64,000 nt of DNA from Terriglobia bacterium (lineage in GTDB: Bacteria > Acidobacteriota > Terriglobia > Terriglobales > Acidobacteriaceae). The position numbers and the translations under genes were made by a program. Shown piece by piece: positions 49,366 through 59,594 of the stretch. The stretch lies in NCBI GenBank assembly GCA_020073525.1, contig JAIQFA010000013.1:1-64000 (forward strand), given 5' to 3'. The notes below the pieces were generated by a model. That model did not search any database, was not told where the DNA came from, and saw only the letters and a program-made list of their open reading frames with translations. The stretch's first letter is position 1. The number at the start of each line of letters is the position of its first letter.

Positions 49366-51594
49366 CTACGAAGGACTAGAGGTTCGACTTAGTGACTCCC
49401 TGATCTTCTGGGCCAATTCCTCTGGATCAAATGGCTTCTGGATCAACGTCATATTTCTCTCGGACAACAACCGGTTTTCCACTAACGCGTCCTCGGAATA
49501 GCCCGACATCAAGATCACGCAAAGACCGGGATAGATCTCGGTGAGACGTTTCGCCAACTCGATCCCTCGGAGTTGCGGCATGATCACGTCGGTGACCAGC
49601 ACGTCAACCGATCCCGTGTGGTGCTTCGCGACCTCAATAGCCTCGTTACCGTTCTGAGCCTCCAATACCTTGTACCCTTCAGATTCCAGGAACTCGCGTA
49701 ATACGTTCCTGATGGAAGGTTGATCCTCCGCCAGAAGAATCGTTTCTGAACCACCCATCACGGGATTCGAGATTTTGGTAGTCCTTTGTGGGCGTATGGC
49801 CTGCTCCACAATAGGAAGGTACACTCTGAAGGTGGTTCCCTTGCCAGGCAGACTTTCCACTTCGATGGAACCTCCGCTCTGCTTCACAATTCCGTATGCT
49901 GTGGAGAGTCCGAGCCCCGTCCCCTTGCCGATTGGCTTAGTGGTGAAGAATGGCTCGAAGAGATGAGCCTTTGTCTCGGCATCCATGCCGCAACCGGTGT
50001 CAGTCATCTCCACCATCGCATAAGCTGCTGGATAGCTCGTTGCCGGCGCTTCAGGAGCGGTTCTGGATACTCGAGCAGTTTTTATTGTTAGTACCCCTCC
50101 TGCAGACATGGCGTCACAGGCGTTTACAGCAAGATTCATAATCACTTGCTCGATCTTACCTGGGTCAACCTTGACGGGAAGTCGTTGCGAACTCGACGCC
50201 ATGATCAACTGAACCTGCTCCGTCGGGAGGGTAGACAGCATTTCCTTGACTTCCCCGAGTAGCTCGTTCAAATCCAGCACCTGAAGCGCCAACACTTGCC
50301 GCCGGCCAAAAGCAAGCAGCTGTTTCGTAAGCGAAGCGGCCCTTTCAGCGGCCGCTCGGACTGTATCAGCGTGTTCCAGCAGTTGAGTCCGGTTAGGCAA
50401 ACTCCGTATCTTCGAAATCTGGGTGAGAATCACCATGAGGAGATTGTTGAAGTCATGCGCGATTCCTCCCACCAGTCGACCAACCACCTCCATTTTCTGG
50501 ACTTGCCGAGTTTCTTCTTCGAGACGTTTGCGCTCTCGAATGTCCCGAAAAATACCCTGCACTATCCTTCTTCCTTCAAACTCCGTCACACTTGCGTTGA
50601 CTTCGACCGCAAGCGCGCTCCCATCGGAATGAATCAGGTGCAACTCCCTCCCGTCAGACTTATTACCTTCCCACGCCGCTTTCAACATCCCGCGGTACGC
50701 TTCATGATCGCTCTCCAGAACGATCACCTCGGCTCGCGTGCCTACCAGCTCTCGTGTTGGCCTTCCCAAGAATTCGCCGCTCCTCGCATTCGCTTCCACT
50801 ACGATCCCTGTCGCGGCGTCGATCACGAGGATCGCATCGCTGGCGGTGTCGATGAGATGTTTGTACCGTTGCTCTGTCTGGCGCATGTAGCGCAACAAGG
50901 CAGCGAAGAGTAACCCTCCCATCAAGCAAATGGCGGTTGCGCTGAACGTGACCAAAAGAAAGAAACGCTTTGCCTGGCGTGCTCCTGCTCCCAGAGCATT
51001 TGAAAACCTGTCTTCTAGCGGGGTAAGCTCATCTCCTATGACCTCCACTTGCTGAACCATCTCCGCGATCTTAGGAGCATTGGGTCTCTCGGAGGAGATC
51101 TCCCGGTGCAAATCGTCCCCAACCCGTTGCAGTTGTTCGATGAGCGCGTCACCCTGCGACCAGATACTGATTGCCTCCGACATGTGGTTCAAGTGCCGGC
51201 AGTGCCGGAACATCGCCGCCATTCCTTTGACATCCTCCGGATTATTCCGGCCTTGGATGAAACCTCTGCGGACAACGCCCATGTCCGGAACGGTCTTTTC
51301 CAACTCCAGGCGCGCTTGCCTGTCTCCCAGGGGCACTAGAACCACCTTTTGATAGGCTTGGAAGTCTTTTTCCGAGTGGGAGATTGAGTAGCGCAGCAGG
51401 TCGTCGACGGCTTGCTTCTGTGCCTTGGACCAAAGACCTTCCCCGCCCACGTAGGCTCTCGCGGCGGAGAGGTTTTCAATGGTCAGGTAGCTCAGGCCCA
51501 ACAGGCCGACGACGGCGATGAGAAACAGCCATAGGATTACGACCAGCTTCTTTGGGGCTGGCAAGTCGAGGAACAGCTTGTGCGCAACAGACAC
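49366..51594 (-). CDS. Hybrid sensor histidine kinase with PAS, HisKA/HATPase and C-terminal receiver
   Basis: Two TM segments; GGIAHDFNNLLMVI H-box; DTGCGMDAETKAHLFEPFFTTKPIGKGTGLGLSTAYGIVKQSGG; ILLAEDQPSIRNVLREFLES and VLVTDVIMP receiver. Confidence 0.95.
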   Translation of the reverse strand: MSVAHKLFLDLPAPKKLVVILWLFLIAVVGLLGLSYLTIENLSAARAYVGGEGLWSKAQKQAVDDLLRYSISHSEKDFQAYQKVVLVPLGDRQARLELEKTVPDMGVVRRGFIQGRNNPEDVKGMAAMFRHCRHLNHMSEAISIWSQGDALIEQLQRVGDDLHREISSERPNAPKIAEMVQQVEVIGDELTPLEDRFSNALGAGARQAKRFFLLVTFSATAICLMGGLLFAALLRYMRQTEQRYKHLIDTASDAILVIDAATGIVVEANARSGEFLGRPTRELVGTRAEVIVLESDHEAYRGMLKAAWEGNKSDGRELHLIHSDGSALAVEVNASVTEFEGRRIVQGIFRDIRERKRLEEETRQVQKMEVVGRLVGGIAHDFNNLLMVILTQISKIRSLPNRTQLLEHADTVRAAAERAASLTKQLLAFGRRQVLALQVLDLNELLGEVKEMLSTLPTEQVQLIMASSSQRLPVKVDPGKIEQVIMNLAVNACDAMSAGGVLTIKTARVSRTAPEAPATSYPAAYAMVEMTDTGCGMDAETKAHLFEPFFTTKPIGKGTGLGLSTAYGIVKQSGGSIEVESLPGKGTTFRVYLPIVEQAIRPQRTTKISNPVMGGSETILLAEDQPSIRNVLREFLESEGYKVLEAQNGNEAIEVAKHHTGSVDVLVTDVIMPQLRGIELAKRLTEIYPGLCVILMSGYSEDALVENRLLSERNMTLIQKPFDPEELAQKIRESLSRTSSPS

Positions 51595-51612
51595 GGCGAT
51601 CTGCTCCGATCA

Positions 51613-52545
51613 CTAAATCCTGCCTGGGAGCCTTGCTTCTAGAATCGCAACAGCAACGCCAACCTTCATGAAAAAAATCTCTGCTGAGATAGGATCTGTA
51701 TCCATTGGAATCGTCGCTCGATACGCCTTCAGTTTTGTCCAACTCTCGATTAGCCGCCCCCTCGGCACCGGCACGGTCGCGATGTATACGTCAAGTTGAT
51801 CTGTTAAGTCTTCGATGGCGAGTGCTACAACCTGTTCGTAAATCCGCCGATGACACACGAGCATCGCCTGATCAGCAACCTCCCCCGAAAACCTGCGAGC
51901 TAGCTCTGGGTGGTAGTAGTGGCCAGAGTTGTTGTCGCGTAAAGTCGCTAGGAATATCAGGCGAGAGAGGTCATTCGGCAAAGATATGTTGAGTGCCCTA
52001 GAAATGTCTTCCGCTACGACACTCCGATCGGACCCTTCGATGGACGCCTTCTCAACAGCGCCAGGATAAAGTCCGCCTCCATTGCTCCGATTGTCAGATA
52101 ACGGTGGACTCGCGATTTCCGTGTCAATCAACAGATTCCCAACATTCTTCAGAATGCTGGCCGACACGGAGAGTTGCAGACGCTGCGGAATCCCGGGCCC
52201 CAGGACTCGTAGGACACCGAGGCTCAGGCGCCCAGATGTGCAGGCAACCAGCAAGAAGGCATTCTTCGCTTTCGATGTGGAAGACTGAAAGAGCCGGGAA
52301 AGCGAGCCATTGAACGACCGGCTTCTCCTCTCACTCAGCTGGCGGACAAGCATCTTGCTTGCTACCTGCAGCGAGAAACTTGCGAGTCGTTGCTGATGCA
52401 CTTCGAATGAACTGGCAACCTCCGAAGGCGCGTTTGCGGCCACGAACGTAAGAGTGTTGAGATTGAGAACGCTACGACAAACCTCGCGGAACGCGAGCCC
52501 GAGGTTACCACCTGGCCGGTTAAAACTGCGATAGTGATTAGGCAT
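51613..52545 (-). CDS. Hypothetical protein of unknown function, in the transporter/kinase gene string
   Basis: 310 aa ORF, 27 nt downstream of the ABC transporter and 18 nt upstream of the kinase gene on the same strand; no domain recognised. Confidence 0.7.
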   Translation of the reverse strand: MPNHYRSFNRPGGNLGLAFREVCRSVLNLNTLTFVAANAPSEVASSFEVHQQRLASFSLQVASKMLVRQLSERRSRSFNGSLSRLFQSSTSKAKNAFLLVACTSGRLSLGVLRVLGPGIPQRLQLSVSASILKNVGNLLIDTEIASPPLSDNRSNGGGLYPGAVEKASIEGSDRSVVAEDISRALNISLPNDLSRLIFLATLRDNNSGHYYHPELARRFSGEVADQAMLVCHRRIYEQVVALAIEDLTDQLDVYIATVPVPRGRLIESWTKLKAYRATIPMDTDPISAEIFFMKVGVAVAILEARLPGRI

Positions 52546-52572
52546 GTTTGGCAGAACCCCATTTCTCTATGT

Positions 52573-54414
52573 CTATTCGTCCAACCAGCCCCTAAGATGC
52601 GGAGCCCGGTATCTCCCTACTCTCGACCCGATTCCATCCACGCCGTGCAGACTCGTAGAGGGCGTGTCGTCACCCTGGGACCGCCAGATTCTCCGGTATG
52701 CTTCACACCGGACCAGTAGTTCCGGATGTTTCCCTGAACCAACGATCGCGCCATTGTCCACCACCAAGATTCGATCCGCCCACAGGATTGTCGCCGGCCG
52801 ATGGGAAACCACGACAAGAGTTCGAGCTCGGCGAAATAGATCGAGCCCATCAAGCAGCCCGGCGGCACTCGGCGCATCAAGGGAACTCGTGATTTCATCC
52901 ACAATCAGAATCCTTGGTTGCTGCAAAAGAGTACGTGCCAGCGCCAGTCTTTTCCTTTCGCCCCCGGAGAGCCTGCTGCCGAGTGGCCCCAGTGGTTCAT
53001 CGAAACCTCTCGGAAGCCTCTGGAGAACCCGGTCGAGCTGCGTCAGAGCCGCAACCGTATCCAAATCGCTGCTGGTTGCACATGGGTTCCCATATAGAAG
53101 GTTTTCCCGGATCGTCTCATCAAAGAGGAATGGGTCTTGCGGAACCAAGGTTATGCTGGCACGGAGGCTTCGGCGGTCGACATCATGAATGTCCTTGCCG
53201 CCCACCAGTATTGATCCTGCATCGGGGTCGTACAGCCGGGTCGCCAGCAGGCCAATCGTGCTCTTTCCCGACCCATTGAGGCCTACAAGCGCTACCGTTT
53301 CTTCAGCCTCAACGCGAAAGCTCATATCGCGCAGCACTGGCCTGTCTTCGCTGTAAGCGAACCACACTGAACGGAATTCCAGGTCGGGCTTGATGTCGCG
53401 TCGCAAAGGCACCGTGTTCGCTCGTCCATCCGGTTGTTGCCTCCGGTCGGTAATCTCTTGAATGCGCCGAATACTGGCGCTGATCCGCTGCAACCGCGAC
53501 TGGAGGTCGATTGCGATGCTCACAGGGGCGAACAGACGAAAGACGTAGCCGTAGAACGCAACCAGACCTCCAACCGTCAACGCTCCCCGAGTTACCTCAT
53601 ACCCTCCGTATCCGAGAATCAGTCCCATACCAAGAACGATGACCGACACAGATGCCCCGCCAAACGCCATTTCCGTGGTTCGCTGTTGAATCTGAAGCTG
53701 CGCTCCCTTCGCCGCAAGGCGAGCAAATTTTCTGGCTTGCGTGCCGGTACGGTTGAGCAGTTGCAACTGCATCATGCCTGCCAAGTGTTCCTGCAAAAAT
53801 GCATTGATCTTTCCTGACTGACTTTGAACCTGGTCCGCGGCGTCCTTTAATTTCGCCGCATAGCGGCGCTGCAAGAGGTAGAAGATCGGCAATATTGGGG
53901 CAACCAGCGCCGTCAGATGCCAATTCAGAATTCCCATGGTGACCAACACCATGATGCCCATGAGCACCATCTGAATGGTTAAGGGAAGAATATCTCCGCT
54001 CAGTTCGGCCACGCGGTCCACGTCTTGCTCGATCCGATAGAGCGTATCTCCCACTTGTGACCTTTCGTTACGGTGTGCAGGCAGCGCATGGATCTGGCGT
54101 AGCAGTGCGACGCGGATCCGGAATACCATCTTTTGCGTGAGCAGACAGCTCACGAACGACGCCAGGTAGTTGGTCCCCAGGCTCGCCAGGTACACCGCAC
54201 AAAAGACCAATGTGCCCAACAGGACGAGGTGGAGGTCACACTTCGGGAGAGCAATATCAATCAGCCACTTTACGACAAGCGGGTCGAGCAGCGAGAGCCC
54301 GCTGCCCACAATCATGCACGCGAGATCGGCGATCACCAATGACAGTAGGGGCCGAAGATAACGGACGAGCCAGCTCACGGAAGAAGACAGGGATTGGCCA
54401 TTCTGCCCCGACAT
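52573..54414 (-). CDS. ABC transporter, fused permease/ATPase (lasso-type D protein candidate)
   Basis: N-terminal TM domain, Walker A GLNGSGKSTIG, signature LSGGERKRLALARTLLQQPRILIVDEITSSLD. Confidence 0.92.
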   Translation of the reverse strand: MSGQNGQSLSSSVSWLVRYLRPLLSLVIADLACMIVGSGLSLLDPLVVKWLIDIALPKCDLHLVLLGTLVFCAVYLASLGTNYLASFVSCLLTQKMVFRIRVALLRQIHALPAHRNERSQVGDTLYRIEQDVDRVAELSGDILPLTIQMVLMGIMVLVTMGILNWHLTALVAPILPIFYLLQRRYAAKLKDAADQVQSQSGKINAFLQEHLAGMMQLQLLNRTGTQARKFARLAAKGAQLQIQQRTTEMAFGGASVSVIVLGMGLILGYGGYEVTRGALTVGGLVAFYGYVFRLFAPVSIAIDLQSRLQRISASIRRIQEITDRRQQPDGRANTVPLRRDIKPDLEFRSVWFAYSEDRPVLRDMSFRVEAEETVALVGLNGSGKSTIGLLATRLYDPDAGSILVGGKDIHDVDRRSLRASITLVPQDPFLFDETIRENLLYGNPCATSSDLDTVAALTQLDRVLQRLPRGFDEPLGPLGSRLSGGERKRLALARTLLQQPRILIVDEITSSLDAPSAAGLLDGLDLFRRARTLVVVSHRPATILWADRILVVDNGAIVGSGKHPELLVRCEAYRRIWRSQGDDTPSTSLHGVDGIGSRVGRYRAPHLRGWLDE

Positions 54415-54813
54415 TCTGTGCTACATAACACCTTCCGGGGGCGGCGCGACAAATCTTTTTTTGCTGCCAGAATTTCAACTGCGGAATTCGCCGCACCTCA
54501 GTTGGTTCTGTAACATCGGGCTCCATAACCTACTGAGCGACCGACATTTACGAAGAAGTTGGTCTCTTCCCCAGAAGAAGTCAGTAGGCGGACCGCCCGG
54601 ACGCTCCTGCCGTTCCGCTGCACGAATTCGTGCAGGGACTACAGAAGCATGACCACCGGTTTGACCCTAAATGCCGAGAAGATCATCTTGCCGCGAATTC
54701 CTTCTGCACAAATTCCTGCAACAGAAATAGTTCTTGCCGGCATTGAGAATCCAGGTCTACTGTGGCCGGTATTCCTCTGACGGAGACGAGAGGCCAATCG
54801 CAAGGTGGCAAAT

Positions 54814-55167
54814 ATGAGCGACCCGGCAACGATCATAGACTTCACTATCGCGCCAGGGGTTCGCGAGACTGCTTCGGAAGATGGAGCTGTGCTCCTTGAT
54901 GTCGAACAAGGCGTCTGCTTCAGTCTCAACCCGGTCGGACTCAGAATTTGGGAGTTGTTGAAGAAGCGGTATTCCCTCGATCAGATTGCGGATGCCTTGG
55001 GACAGGAATTCTCCGTATCCCGATCTCAGCTTCTATCAGACGCAACCGAATTCATCGAGGCACTGGAAGCTAAGCATTTGATTCACCGACCGGGTCACAC
55101 CGTGCCCAAGAAGTCATGGTTCTCCAGGATGTTACCGGCCCGGAAGGAGCGTCCATCAGCCCACTAG
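54814..55167 (+). CDS. PqqD-like RiPP recognition element protein (lasso B1 candidate)
   Basis: GAVLLDVEQGVCFSLNPVGLRIWELLKKRYSLDQIADALGQEFSVSRSQLLSDATEFIEALEAKHLI; ATG at 54814 behind AAGGTGG (track start at 54805 is GTG). Confidence 0.87.
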   Translation: MSDPATIIDFTIAPGVRETASEDGAVLLDVEQGVCFSLNPVGLRIWELLKKRYSLDQIADALGQEFSVSRSQLLSDATEFIEALEAKHLIHRPGHTVPKKSWFSRMLPARKERPSAH

Positions 55168-55189
55168 ACCTGGGCCGTGCGCGGGTTGT

Positions 55190-55963
55190 TCAACCTGGTT
55201 TCTGGATGATGAGAGGCGGCCAGACGTGAATAACTCGGCCGATAATCGTCGCTGCGCGTGGTGTCTTGAAAATCATTACCGGCTGGTGTGAAGTCGGATA
55301 GGGCACGATAAACAACGTTTCACGCACCATGTAGCACCAAGAGCAACTGAAGCCATTTTCATGCCACACGAAATAGATCGGCCGTTCCCGGATGCTTTTC
55401 CAGTCACCCATCTCAACCGTGTTATGGGATTTGTCGATGACCACCACCGAACCGGCCGGGGCCAGTTCACCCATGGTGTCGTCGTTTACGCCGATTATTC
55501 CCAACCGAAACTGACCCAAGTCCAAGCGTTGACGCACGACCGCTGGGACTCCCAATTCCTCCGCGCTCTCCGTAACCAGACGGGTGGCGTCAAAACTGAT
55601 GTTGCTCTGAAATGTCAGCGAAAAGGGGCGATCCGCATCAGAGAAGGACCATTGCTTTGAAAGCTCGTGGGATCTTGAAGGGCTTTCCGACGCGCTCTGA
55701 GACTCGCCCAGTTTCATGCCGAAGGCTTGCAATACGGCAGAGTACGGTACTTTGTAGCACTCGCTAAGACTTGCTGCCTCAAAAATGTCCGGTGCGCTTC
55801 TGCCTTTCTCAAGGTCGGCAAGGCGGCCACGTCGGATGCGGAGGCGCTCGTTCGCAGCTTCGCTTGCCGACTTACTCGTAAGGCGCTCAACGCCACTACG
55901 CGTAAGGTGGAGTTCCTCGCGACGCTCTCTGAGCCAACCTCCCGGACTTGTCATGCCTGCCAA
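55190..55963 (-). CDS. XRE-family regulator with LexA/S24-like C-terminal domain
   Basis: GGWLRERREELHLTRSGVERLTS...RGRLADLEKGRSAPD HTH; C-terminal NDDTMGELAPAGSVVVIDKS and IIGRVIHVWPPL. Confidence 0.75.
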   Translation of the reverse strand: MAGMTSPGGWLRERREELHLTRSGVERLTSKSASEAANERLRIRRGRLADLEKGRSAPDIFEAASLSECYKVPYSAVLQAFGMKLGESQSASESPSRSHELSKQWSFSDADRPFSLTFQSNISFDATRLVTESAEELGVPAVVRQRLDLGQFRLGIIGVNDDTMGELAPAGSVVVIDKSHNTVEMGDWKSIRERPIYFVWHENGFSCSWCYMVRETLFIVPYPTSHQPVMIFKTPRAATIIGRVIHVWPPLIIQKPG

Positions 55964-56363
55964 CTACTCCCGCCGTGATGGATTTGACGGTGGCTCAGCG
56001 AAGAATCTAATCAGCTACGTATCGCTGAGCGCTCAATCGAACACGACTATGTGCCCCTCTTCATACTCCCAGAAGATCCAGATTGGCTAAACGGTATCGC
56101 GATGCGCGTGGCAGCACTCCAACAGGGTGCCCCATCGTTTCGCCAATGCAAGAAATACCCCAGCTTCGTCTCAGTGTAAGGCCACAGTTACATCCTGCAA
56201 GAACAATGGTCGGCTTGTTCTAAAAATGGAACAGAGGCAAAAACCGCTGTAAGTAAATCGTTTTCTAAGTCCGGGATCAGCCATGAGAAAATTGATTCGT
56301 ACACGTGGTGTCGCTGTGAAGCGTTTCGCCCTCAAGGCCACTTATTCCTTTTGGTAATCATTG

Positions 56364-56780
56364 TCATCTGTGATGAGTGAAACCAACACGCTGGGCTTCG
56401 TCATGAAGAGCCAGGCGTCCTGAGTTGGCTTCCCTTTCATAAAACGAGAACGCCCGCCAATCTCCTTCACGCGGGAAGAACAAAATGCTTCTGCCAGAGA
56501 TCGAGGCCAACAGGAACTGGGCCAGGTGGTGGTGTTTCGAGCTTATCCCAACCCGCTGTAAACCGATTCCGATGCAGGCCCTGACCACCACTTCATCCCA
56601 GTCCTCGGCACTGTGCACGTTGTCCGGCCGCAGCTTGGCCGCCAGACAGTCTCCTTTCCCAATACTGGCGTTGACCCGACCATAGGACCGCTTACGCTCA
56701 AAAAGGAAATGTGGGTTAAGGTTGCATGTTATTGGTGTTCTTGGGCCGAGCACCTGTCTGAGGAAACTTACCACTGGCAA
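56364..56780 (-). CDS. Hypothetical protein
   Basis: 138 aa ORF with plausible composition in its C-terminal half; no recognised family. Confidence 0.35.
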   Translation of the reverse strand: MPVVSFLRQVLGPRTPITCNLNPHFLFERKRSYGRVNASIGKGDCLAAKLRPDNVHSAEDWDEVVVRACIGIGLQRVGISSKHHHLAQFLLASISGRSILFFPREGDWRAFSFYEREANSGRLALHDEAQRVGFTHHR

Positions 56781-57146
56781 CTGCGAAGTGTGACATCTTT
56801 AGTTTCTTGCACGATTCTGTGCAGATCCTGCGGCCAAGCCCGAATCACTATGGCCACTAGTAGTGCGGAATCCTCGCTGCTACCCGACCAGCGGGGGCAG
56901 TCCACGACATTGTTCAAATTCTTAGCAGTCATCACATTGCATTCTCGTTCCTGCGGCTCCAAGTAATGCATTTTGACGCTCCCCCGGACAGAGTTGGCCT
57001 GCACGATTTCCTGCGTGAAAAAAGTCTTTGGAAGAAGACTCCGCTATGGACTTACTGTGCACGCATCATTTAGCTCAGATGTGGGGTTGAGCCCAGGTCC
57101 TAGAGCTGCTACCTCCGTAGCCCTGAATGTTCTGGAGAGTAAGCAC

Positions 57147-59213
57147 ATGGCTCACGCAGTAGATGCACCTCCGCCGACACCGGTCGGACCCGTAACCGAG
57201 GTCCTGCACGGCATCGAGATCACAGACCCTTATCGCTGGCTAGAAGATCAGAACTCACCTCGAACGAGGAAGTGGCTCGAAGAGCAGGCTGCATACACAC
57301 GCGCATATTTTGCGTCGGTTCCGGACCGAGAGCGTATCAGGATGCGGGTTAGGGATCTGCTGGCTCTCAAGGAAGTTATCTCCGAACCTTGGAACGTCGG
57401 CAACCGCTACTTTTTCCTCAAGCGTCAGGAAGACAGGGAGCAGCCTGTCATAGTCATGAGGGACGGGTTGTTTGGGCCGGAAACTGTTCTGGTTGACCCA
57501 GCCCAGCGTGGAAGCGGGAACTCGATAGCTGTCTCTATCGCTACGATCTCTGCGGATGGTCGCTTCCTCGCGTACTCTGTGCGGCAAGGCGGTACTGATC
57601 ACTCATCTCTCGAAATTTTCGACGTCGAGCGGGGCACCGTACTTCGGGATCGCCTTCCGGAAGGCTTCTGCACCGGGATTGCCTTCGCCTCTGACGGCAC
57701 AGGGTTTTATTACTCCCATCGCGAGCTGCACGATCCCCATCCCAACTATCGAGCTGCTTTCTGGCACCGGTTTGGCACAGAGCGATCACAGGATCGGGAG
57801 ACGTTCTTTGCTGGAGAAGAACCCAACCTGTTCCTAGGGATTCTTGACTCCCCCGAAGCCAACCTATTGGCCTACACCGTCTTTTGCACTGGCAAGTTAC
57901 CTCGCAGTTCGGTTTATCTGCAGGAGATGTTATCCAAACCGGCCGAGGCCAGGCTTGTAGTCCAGGGAATTGAAGGCTGCTTTGTACCGATTTTCGTGCG
58001 TGGTCAACTGCTGGCTTACACGGACTTCGCAGCACCGAATTTCCGCATCGTTCGGATCGACTCAGCCTACCCTGATCCCTCGCATTGGCACGACGTTGTA
58101 CCCGAGTCAGACGAGCGCATCCAGCAATTTGCAGTCGCGGGTAATCAAGTGTTTGTGACTCGGATTGATCGCTTTTCCACGAAGGTTTATGCCTTTGGCC
58201 TCGACGGAGGACAGAAGGAAGTCCCGCACTTCCCTTCCCGCGGGACCATCGATTTGCTCAATCGGACGACTGCAACGGAGAAATTGTTCTACAGCTACAC
58301 TTCAATTTCCAAACCCGCTGCAGTTTATTGCTATGACGCACGCCGAGAAGATGTTTTCACTTGGAATGAAGCGAACGCTCCAGGCGATCCTTCTGCAATC
58401 GCAGTCGAGGAAACTGCATACACCTCCACAGACGGGACATCGGTTCCAGTCTTTCTTGCTGCCCGCAGGGACCTCTTACATTCGGGCCCACTCCCGACCT
58501 TCCTGACGGGCTACGGTGGCTTCGGGAGTTGCGTGACGCCTCGATTCACCGCGTTCGCCACGTTCTTAATGGAGCAGGGATTTCTATTTGCTGTCCCGGC
58601 TTTGCGGGGTGGCTCCGAACTGGGTGAGCAGTGGCACCGCGCCGGCAAACGCGAAAACCGTCAGAATTCGTTCAATGATTTTGTGACGGCGGCCGATTGG
58701 CTCATTCGAGAACAGCGCTCGATATCCGGCCGCATCGCTATTGGCGGAGGCTCTAACGCTGGCCTACTCGTTGGCGCAGCCATTACTCAACGTCCCGATC
58801 TGTTCTGCGCCGCCATCTGCCTGGGCCCGTTGCTCGACATGGCGAGATATCACCTCTTCAACTTTGCCGCGGGATGGGCTGACGAATACGGGTCGCCAGA
58901 AGATCCAGAGGACTTTCAATCCCTCTTGGCCTACTCGCCCTACCACCATGTCCTGGATAGGGTCGCGTATCCGGCAGTCTTGCTCATCTCGGGAGACGGA
59001 GACACTCGATGCAATCCGATGCACGCTCGCAAAATGGCGGCGCGCCTGCAGGTAGCAACTAGTTCCACCCGCCCCGTTCTGCTCGACTACAAACCCGCGT
59101 GGGGTCACACACCGGTTCAGCCCTTTTCGACGAAGATCGAGGCCCTAACCGACAGACTTGCCTTCGTCTGCCACGAACTCGGAGTTCATGTGCAACCAGG
59201 GAGGTCCTTGTGA
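57147..59213 (+). CDS. S9A prolyl oligopeptidase, no signal peptide, within lasso-like cluster
   Basis: EITDPYRWLEDQNSPRTRKWLEEQAAYT; IAIGGGSNAGLLVGAAITQRPDLFCAAI; LISGDGDTRCNPMHARKMAARLQ; WGHTPVQP; ATG 57147 behind GGAG (track start 56973). Confidence 0.92.
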   Translation: MAHAVDAPPPTPVGPVTEVLHGIEITDPYRWLEDQNSPRTRKWLEEQAAYTRAYFASVPDRERIRMRVRDLLALKEVISEPWNVGNRYFFLKRQEDREQPVIVMRDGLFGPETVLVDPAQRGSGNSIAVSIATISADGRFLAYSVRQGGTDHSSLEIFDVERGTVLRDRLPEGFCTGIAFASDGTGFYYSHRELHDPHPNYRAAFWHRFGTERSQDRETFFAGEEPNLFLGILDSPEANLLAYTVFCTGKLPRSSVYLQEMLSKPAEARLVVQGIEGCFVPIFVRGQLLAYTDFAAPNFRIVRIDSAYPDPSHWHDVVPESDERIQQFAVAGNQVFVTRIDRFSTKVYAFGLDGGQKEVPHFPSRGTIDLLNRTTATEKLFYSYTSISKPAAVYCYDARREDVFTWNEANAPGDPSAIAVEETAYTSTDGTSVPVFLAARRDLLHSGPLPTFLTGYGGFGSCVTPRFTAFATFLMEQGFLFAVPALRGGSELGEQWHRAGKRENRQNSFNDFVTAADWLIREQRSISGRIAIGGGSNAGLLVGAAITQRPDLFCAAICLGPLLDMARYHLFNFAAGWADEYGSPEDPEDFQSLLAYSPYHHVLDRVAYPAVLLISGDGDTRCNPMHARKMAARLQVATSSTRPVLLDYKPAWGHTPVQPFSTKIEALTDRLAFVCHELGVHVQPGRSL

Positions 59214-59581
59214 TTCTCTTCCTCCAAGCGTTGTTTGTGCTCTTGGCCTACGACATTTTGAGCGCTCTTTGCCGTTTTCAAACCATTTACTCCATGGTGA
59301 GAGGCTGGACGGTCAACAGCAAGACTGACGGACCGGACATTATCGACAGGGTGTGCATGGCGGTCAACTACGCCTGCGTTTGGTACCCGAAACAAGCCCT
59401 TTGCCTGCAGCGATCCTTTGTCACTACCTATTTGCTCAGGAAGCACGGCGTCGCAGCCCAGATGGTCCTGGGCGCGCAGAAACTGCCCTTCAAGGCCCAC
59501 GCTTGGGTCGAAGTCGATGGGCAAGCCATCAACGAAAGATCGAATGTCCAGGCCACCTACGCCGTTTGGGACAAGTGCTAG
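59210..59581 (+). CDS. Lasso peptide biosynthesis B2 protein (transglutaminase-like leader protease)
   Basis: PKQALCLQRSFVTTYLLRKHGVAAQMVLGAQKLPFKAHAWVEVDGQAINE (Cys/His residues of B2 family); GTG start behind GGGAGG, overlapping the POP stop codon. Confidence 0.93.
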   Translation: MILFLQALFVLLAYDILSALCRFQTIYSMVRGWTVNSKTDGPDIIDRVCMAVNYACVWYPKQALCLQRSFVTTYLLRKHGVAAQMVLGAQKLPFKAHAWVEVDGQAINERSNVQATYAVWDKC

Positions 59582-59594
59582 CAAGGAGAACGGT

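Noticed and set aside
54649-54780. Short plus-strand ORF MTTGLTLNAEKIILPRIPSAQIPATEIVLAGIENPGLLWPVFL upstream of B1 as a third precursor
   Set aside because: No lasso leader signature, no NPAYDLDE end, weak RBS; likely chance
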